The translations under genes and the position numbers were made by a program. The notes beneath the pieces are model-generated. The model did no database searches, was not told where the DNA came from, and worked only from the letters and a program-made list of their open reading frames with translations. Shown here piece by piece: positions 4,943 through 6,974 of a stretch of 6,974 nucleotides of DNA (position 1 is the first letter of the stretch; each line of letters starts with the position of its first letter). Origin of the DNA: Desulfocapsa sp. Lineage in GTDB: Bacteria; Desulfobacterota; Desulfobulbia; Desulfobulbales; Desulfocapsaceae. Location of the stretch: positions 1 through 6,974 of the forward strand of contig JAOZLM010000120.1 in NCBI GenBank assembly GCA_029934815.1. The letters are read 5' to 3'.

Positions 4943-6886
4943 ATGGTAAAAAAGAAAGCAGAGTCCAAAAAAGAAGAGGCTGTGCCAAAGAAACCCGCGA
5001 AAGCATCAACAGGTGCCTGGTGGAAACCAAGCACGAAAGAAGAAAAAAAGGAAGCTCCTAAAAAAGCTTCAAAACCCGCGAAAAAAGCGTCTCCTAAGAA
5101 ACCTGTAGCCAAAAAAACAGCTCCGAAAAAAACAAGGGCGAAGAAAACAACTGCTCCTGTTAAGAAAACAACTGATCCTGCTAAAACGGTTGAACCCGTT
5201 GAGGAAGTTGAAAGCAAAAAAGAAGTTCAGCCCAAAGCTAAACCTGCTGCAAAAGCAAAAAAGCCGCAAAAGAAAAGAGCACCTGCTAGAGCCAAAGCAA
5301 AGCAGGAAAAGGCTCCCGAAAAAGTAAAAGAAGCAAGTCCTGAAAAGCAAGCAATCTTAAAGCTGCTGATCAATGCAGAAGAGCCTGAGGAATGTCGTCT
5401 GGCTCTGCTGGCTGACGGACACCTTGATTCGATCCATGTTTCCACCGCATCTTCCAAACAAACCAAGAACAATATATACAAAGCAAGGATTGTAGCCATT
5501 GAAAGCAGTTTGCAGGCTGCGTTTGTTGATTATGGAACAGAGAAGAACGGTTTTCTGCCCTTCAATGAAATCCATCCTGAGTATTACAAACAGGAAATCA
5601 GTCAGCAGAACAAAAAACTCATTGAACAGCGTCAGTGGAAAAAACTGAGAATCCATGACGTTCTTGAGCGTGGAACAGAAGTTTTGGTACAGGTAGTGAA
5701 AGAGGAAGTGGGGAATAAAGGTGCCAATATGACATCCTATCTTTCCATCCCTGGTCGCTGCGTTGTTTTGATGCCAGGCTCTGATTCCCACGGAATTTCA
5801 AGGAAAATCAGTGGCGAAGAACGACGCTCCCAGCTTCGTGATATTATGCAGAACCTGAATGTCCCGGAAGGGGTTGGCTGGATTGTGCGTACTGCAAGTC
5901 TTGATATTACTAAAACTGCACTCACAAAAGATGTCCGCTATCTCAACAAACTTTGGATTGAGATCAGGAAAAAAGGACAAAGTCTTGATGGTGTGGGCAT
6001 GGTGTATCAGGATCATGACTGTGTGTTACGTTTTTTGCGTGAACATTTTACACCCGAAATTAAAGAGATCCTTGTGGACGATCTTGCCGCTTTTGAGAAA
6101 GTAAAAGATTTTCTCGAAATGTTGCCGGCAAGACAACGGGGTGCTAAGGCTCGATTGCATAAAGGCTCAAGGCCAATTTTCAACCAGTTTAATGTTGAAG
6201 ATCAGATAGAGTCTATCTATCAGCCGCATGTGCCTCTTCCTTCTGGTGGTTCAATCGTGATTGATCCTACGGAAGCACTGGTTGCAATTGATGTGAACTC
6301 CGGATCCACAGGAAAGGGACGTAACTTTGAAGAGTCAATCTTCAAGGCTAATATGGAAGCAGCCACAGAGCTTGCCAGACAATTGAGGCTTCGTGATCTC
6401 GGTGGGCTGATCGTTGTCGATTTTATCGATATGCGGATCAATAAAAATATCCGTGAGGTGGAAAGGCAAGTCAAAACAGCAATGAAACGGGATCGGGCTA
6501 AGGTGGATACCAGTCGTATCTCAAAATTTGGTCTGATGCAGATTTCAAGACAAAAGCTTGGTGCACCTATTGAGACCAGTAATTACAGAGTTTGTGAACA
6601 CTGTAAAGGGCGTGGAGTAGTACGATCAGTCGAGACTCTGGCGCTCTTCTATCTTCGCCGGGTACAAACAGGCGCAAGCAGAAAAAATGTAGCTCAGGTT
6701 GAGTGTCGCTTCCCTCTGGATGTTGCACAGTATCTGCTGAATAATAAGCGTCAGGAAATTGGTGAAATGGAAACTCGTAATAAGATCTCCATTGTAATTA
6801 TAGCTGATCCTGTTTTGAAACCGGCAGATCATGAGATCATTTTTCATAAAGAGGAAAAAACGACCAAAGGTGGAAAACAGGCTTGA
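4943..6886 (+). CDS. rne: Rne/Rng-family ribonuclease with Lys/Ala/Pro-rich N-terminal extension
   Basis: An endoribonuclease that cuts single-stranded AU-rich RNA in mRNA decay and rRNA/tRNA maturation; 647 residues. Residues 1-136 are low complexity (43 Lys, 24 Ala, 17 Pro in the first 135), with one aromatic patch, GAWWKPST (24-31). The core starts at LLINAEEPEE (141). An S1 domain follows (about 178-270, with AFVDYGTEKNGFLPF). Catalytic Asp450, Asn452 and Asp493 and the Zn-link Cys551/Cys554 (CEHC) match E. coli RNase E D303, N305, D346, C404 and C407 at a constant offset of 147. Of the 5'-phosphate pocket, Gly271, Val275, Arg316 and Thr317 are kept, and R373 is Lys520. The C-terminus ends at the equivalent of residue 500, so there is no degradosome scaffold. 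The ATG has AAGGA upstream and an in-frame stop at 4931; the next Met is residue 263. By length of its core, rng is an equally fair name. Confidence 0.95.
   Translation: MVKKKAESKKEEAVPKKPAKASTGAWWKPSTKEEKKEAPKKASKPAKKASPKKPVAKKTAPKKTRAKKTTAPVKKTTDPAKTVEPVEEVESKKEVQPKAKPAAKAKKPQKKRAPARAKAKQEKAPEKVKEASPEKQAILKLLINAEEPEECRLALLADGHLDSIHVSTASSKQTKNNIYKARIVAIESSLQAAFVDYGTEKNGFLPFNEIHPEYYKQEISQQNKKLIEQRQWKKLRIHDVLERGTEVLVQVVKEEVGNKGANMTSYLSIPGRCVVLMPGSDSHGISRKISGEERRSQLRDIMQNLNVPEGVGWIVRTASLDITKTALTKDVRYLNKLWIEIRKKGQSLDGVGMVYQDHDCVLRFLREHFTPEIKEILVDDLAAFEKVKDFLEMLPARQRGAKARLHKGSRPIFNQFNVEDQIESIYQPHVPLPSGGSIVIDPTEALVAIDVNSGSTGKGRNFEESIFKANMEAATELARQLRLRDLGGLIVVDFIDMRINKNIREVERQVKTAMKRDRAKVDTSRISKFGLMQISRQKLGAPIETSNYRVCEHCKGRGVVRSVETLALFYLRRVQTGASRKNVAQVECRFPLDVAQYLLNNKRQEIGEMETRNKISIVIIADPVLKPADHEIIFHKEEKTTKGGKQA
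5141..5182 (+). repeat. Tandem 21-bp repeat inside the basic extension
   Basis: Two adjacent 21-bp units, 5141-5161 and 5162-5182, share 19 of 21 bases (AAGAAAACAACTG then C/A, TCCTG, T/C, T). They encode KKTTAPV and KKTTDPA. This looks like a slippage duplication within the low-complexity N-terminal part of the ribonuclease, and suggests the extension length may vary between strains. Confidence 0.75.
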
Positions 6887-6913
6887 GTAAAAAGTTGAAC
6901 TGGGGTATATACT
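6883..6913 (+). promoter_or_regulatory. Weak promoter candidate for tRNA-Arg
   Basis: TTGAGT (6883-6888), overlapping the ribonuclease stop codon, is followed after 17 bp by TATATA (6906-6911), or after 19 bp by TATACT (6908-6913). A start near 6918-6920 would be just before the mature tRNA. The -35 is poor, and the tRNA may instead be cotranscribed with the upstream gene. Confidence 0.25.
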
Positions 6914-6919
6914 CCGTTC
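6897..6919 (+). repeat. Near-perfect palindrome between RNase gene and tRNA-Arg
   Basis: GAAC (6897-6900) pairs with GTTC (6916-6919). After one bulged T, GGGGT (6902-6906) pairs with ACTCC (6911-6915) with one G.U pair, leaving a 4-nt ATAT loop. The element starts 11 nt after the stop codon and ends 4 nt before the tRNA. No U-run follows, so a classical intrinsic terminator is not supported. It may be an RNA 3'-end or processing hairpin, or an operator across the tRNA promoter's -10. Confidence 0.55.
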
Positions 6920-6923
6920 GCAT

Positions 6924-6974
6924 GCACTAGTAGCTCAGCTGGATAGAGTACCTGACTACGAATCAGGGGGTCGC
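6924..6974 (+). tRNA. tRNA-Arg (anticodon ACG), 3' part beyond window
   Basis: The first 51 nt of a tRNA are present: acceptor strand GCACTAG (6924-6930), TA at positions 8-9, D-stem GCTC/GAGT with a GG-containing D-loop, anticodon stem CCTGA/TCAGG and a 7-base loop CTACGAA giving anticodon ACG. ACG (inosine-34 after deamination by TadA) reads CGU, CGC and CGA arginine codons. The variable loop GGGTC is visible; the T-arm and 3' acceptor strand lie past the edge, so acceptor pairing cannot be checked. It follows the ribonuclease gene on the same strand, 37 nt after its stop. Confidence 0.93.

Noticed and set aside
4930..5061. Out-of-frame 43-codon frame (ATG at 4930) overlapping the ribonuclease start
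   Set aside because: It has no Shine-Dalgarno site of its own, its ATG lies in the hairpin arm, and it reads as a basic shadow of the Lys-rich tail.
6897..6919. Rho-independent terminator of the ribonuclease gene
   Set aside because: The hairpin is good but is followed by CGCATG rather than a U-run.
1..6974. CRISPR array, insertion sequence, phage or toxin-antitoxin locus
   Set aside because: No spaced direct repeats, transposase motifs or terminal inverted repeats were seen; genes present are all core cellular functions.

Overview
The window comes from the chromosome of a diderm (LPS-bearing) bacterium. It encodes an LPS-assembly outer-membrane protein, a periplasmic lytic transglycosylase, an RNase E/G-family ribonuclease and a tRNA-Arg. 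GC content is moderate. The protein flavour (single cysteine pair in LptD, the FNGDADG-type DHH protein, an RNase E with a Lys/Ala/Pro-rich N-terminus) suggests a sulfate-reducer-like Desulfobacterota (Desulfobulbales-type) lineage. That placement is inference from overall feel, not a database match. No mobile element, CRISPR array or phage gene is visible, and this looks like core housekeeping DNA.

Left two thirds (1-4530, minus strand): an apparent three-gene operon, read right to left. A good sigma70-type promoter (TTGACA, 17 bp, TACATT; 4502-4530) would start a leader of about 180 nt. The leader holds two mutually exclusive hairpins and a CA-rich, U-free stretch. lptD follows, starting at a GTG with a strong Shine-Dalgarno site. 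Ten bases after its stop comes a DHH/DHHA1 phosphoesterase. The stop of that gene overlaps, as TGATG, the start of an MltB-type lytic murein transglycosylase that runs off the left edge. Two of the three products act in the cell envelope (outer membrane LPS insertion and peptidoglycan cleavage). The role of the DHH protein is unknown.

Middle (about 4531-4942): a long non-coding divergent region with several inverted repeats and no convincing gene. It ends in a perfect 8-bp hairpin directly against the Shine-Dalgarno site of the next gene.

Right (4943-6974, plus strand): an Rne/Rng-family ribonuclease. Its catalytic core keeps the E. coli RNase E residues at a constant offset. It has no C-terminal degradosome scaffold, but carries about 136 residues of histone-H1-like Lys/Ala/Pro-rich sequence at the N-terminus. 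Eleven bases after its stop codon begins a near-perfect 23-nt palindrome, and then a tRNA-Arg(ACG) gene cut by the window edge.

The most interesting material is the reversed architecture of the RNase E-like protein with its hairpin-guarded start, the riboswitch-like lptD leader, and the coupling of lptD to an uncharacterised DHH protein. No wholly new multi-gene system is evident.
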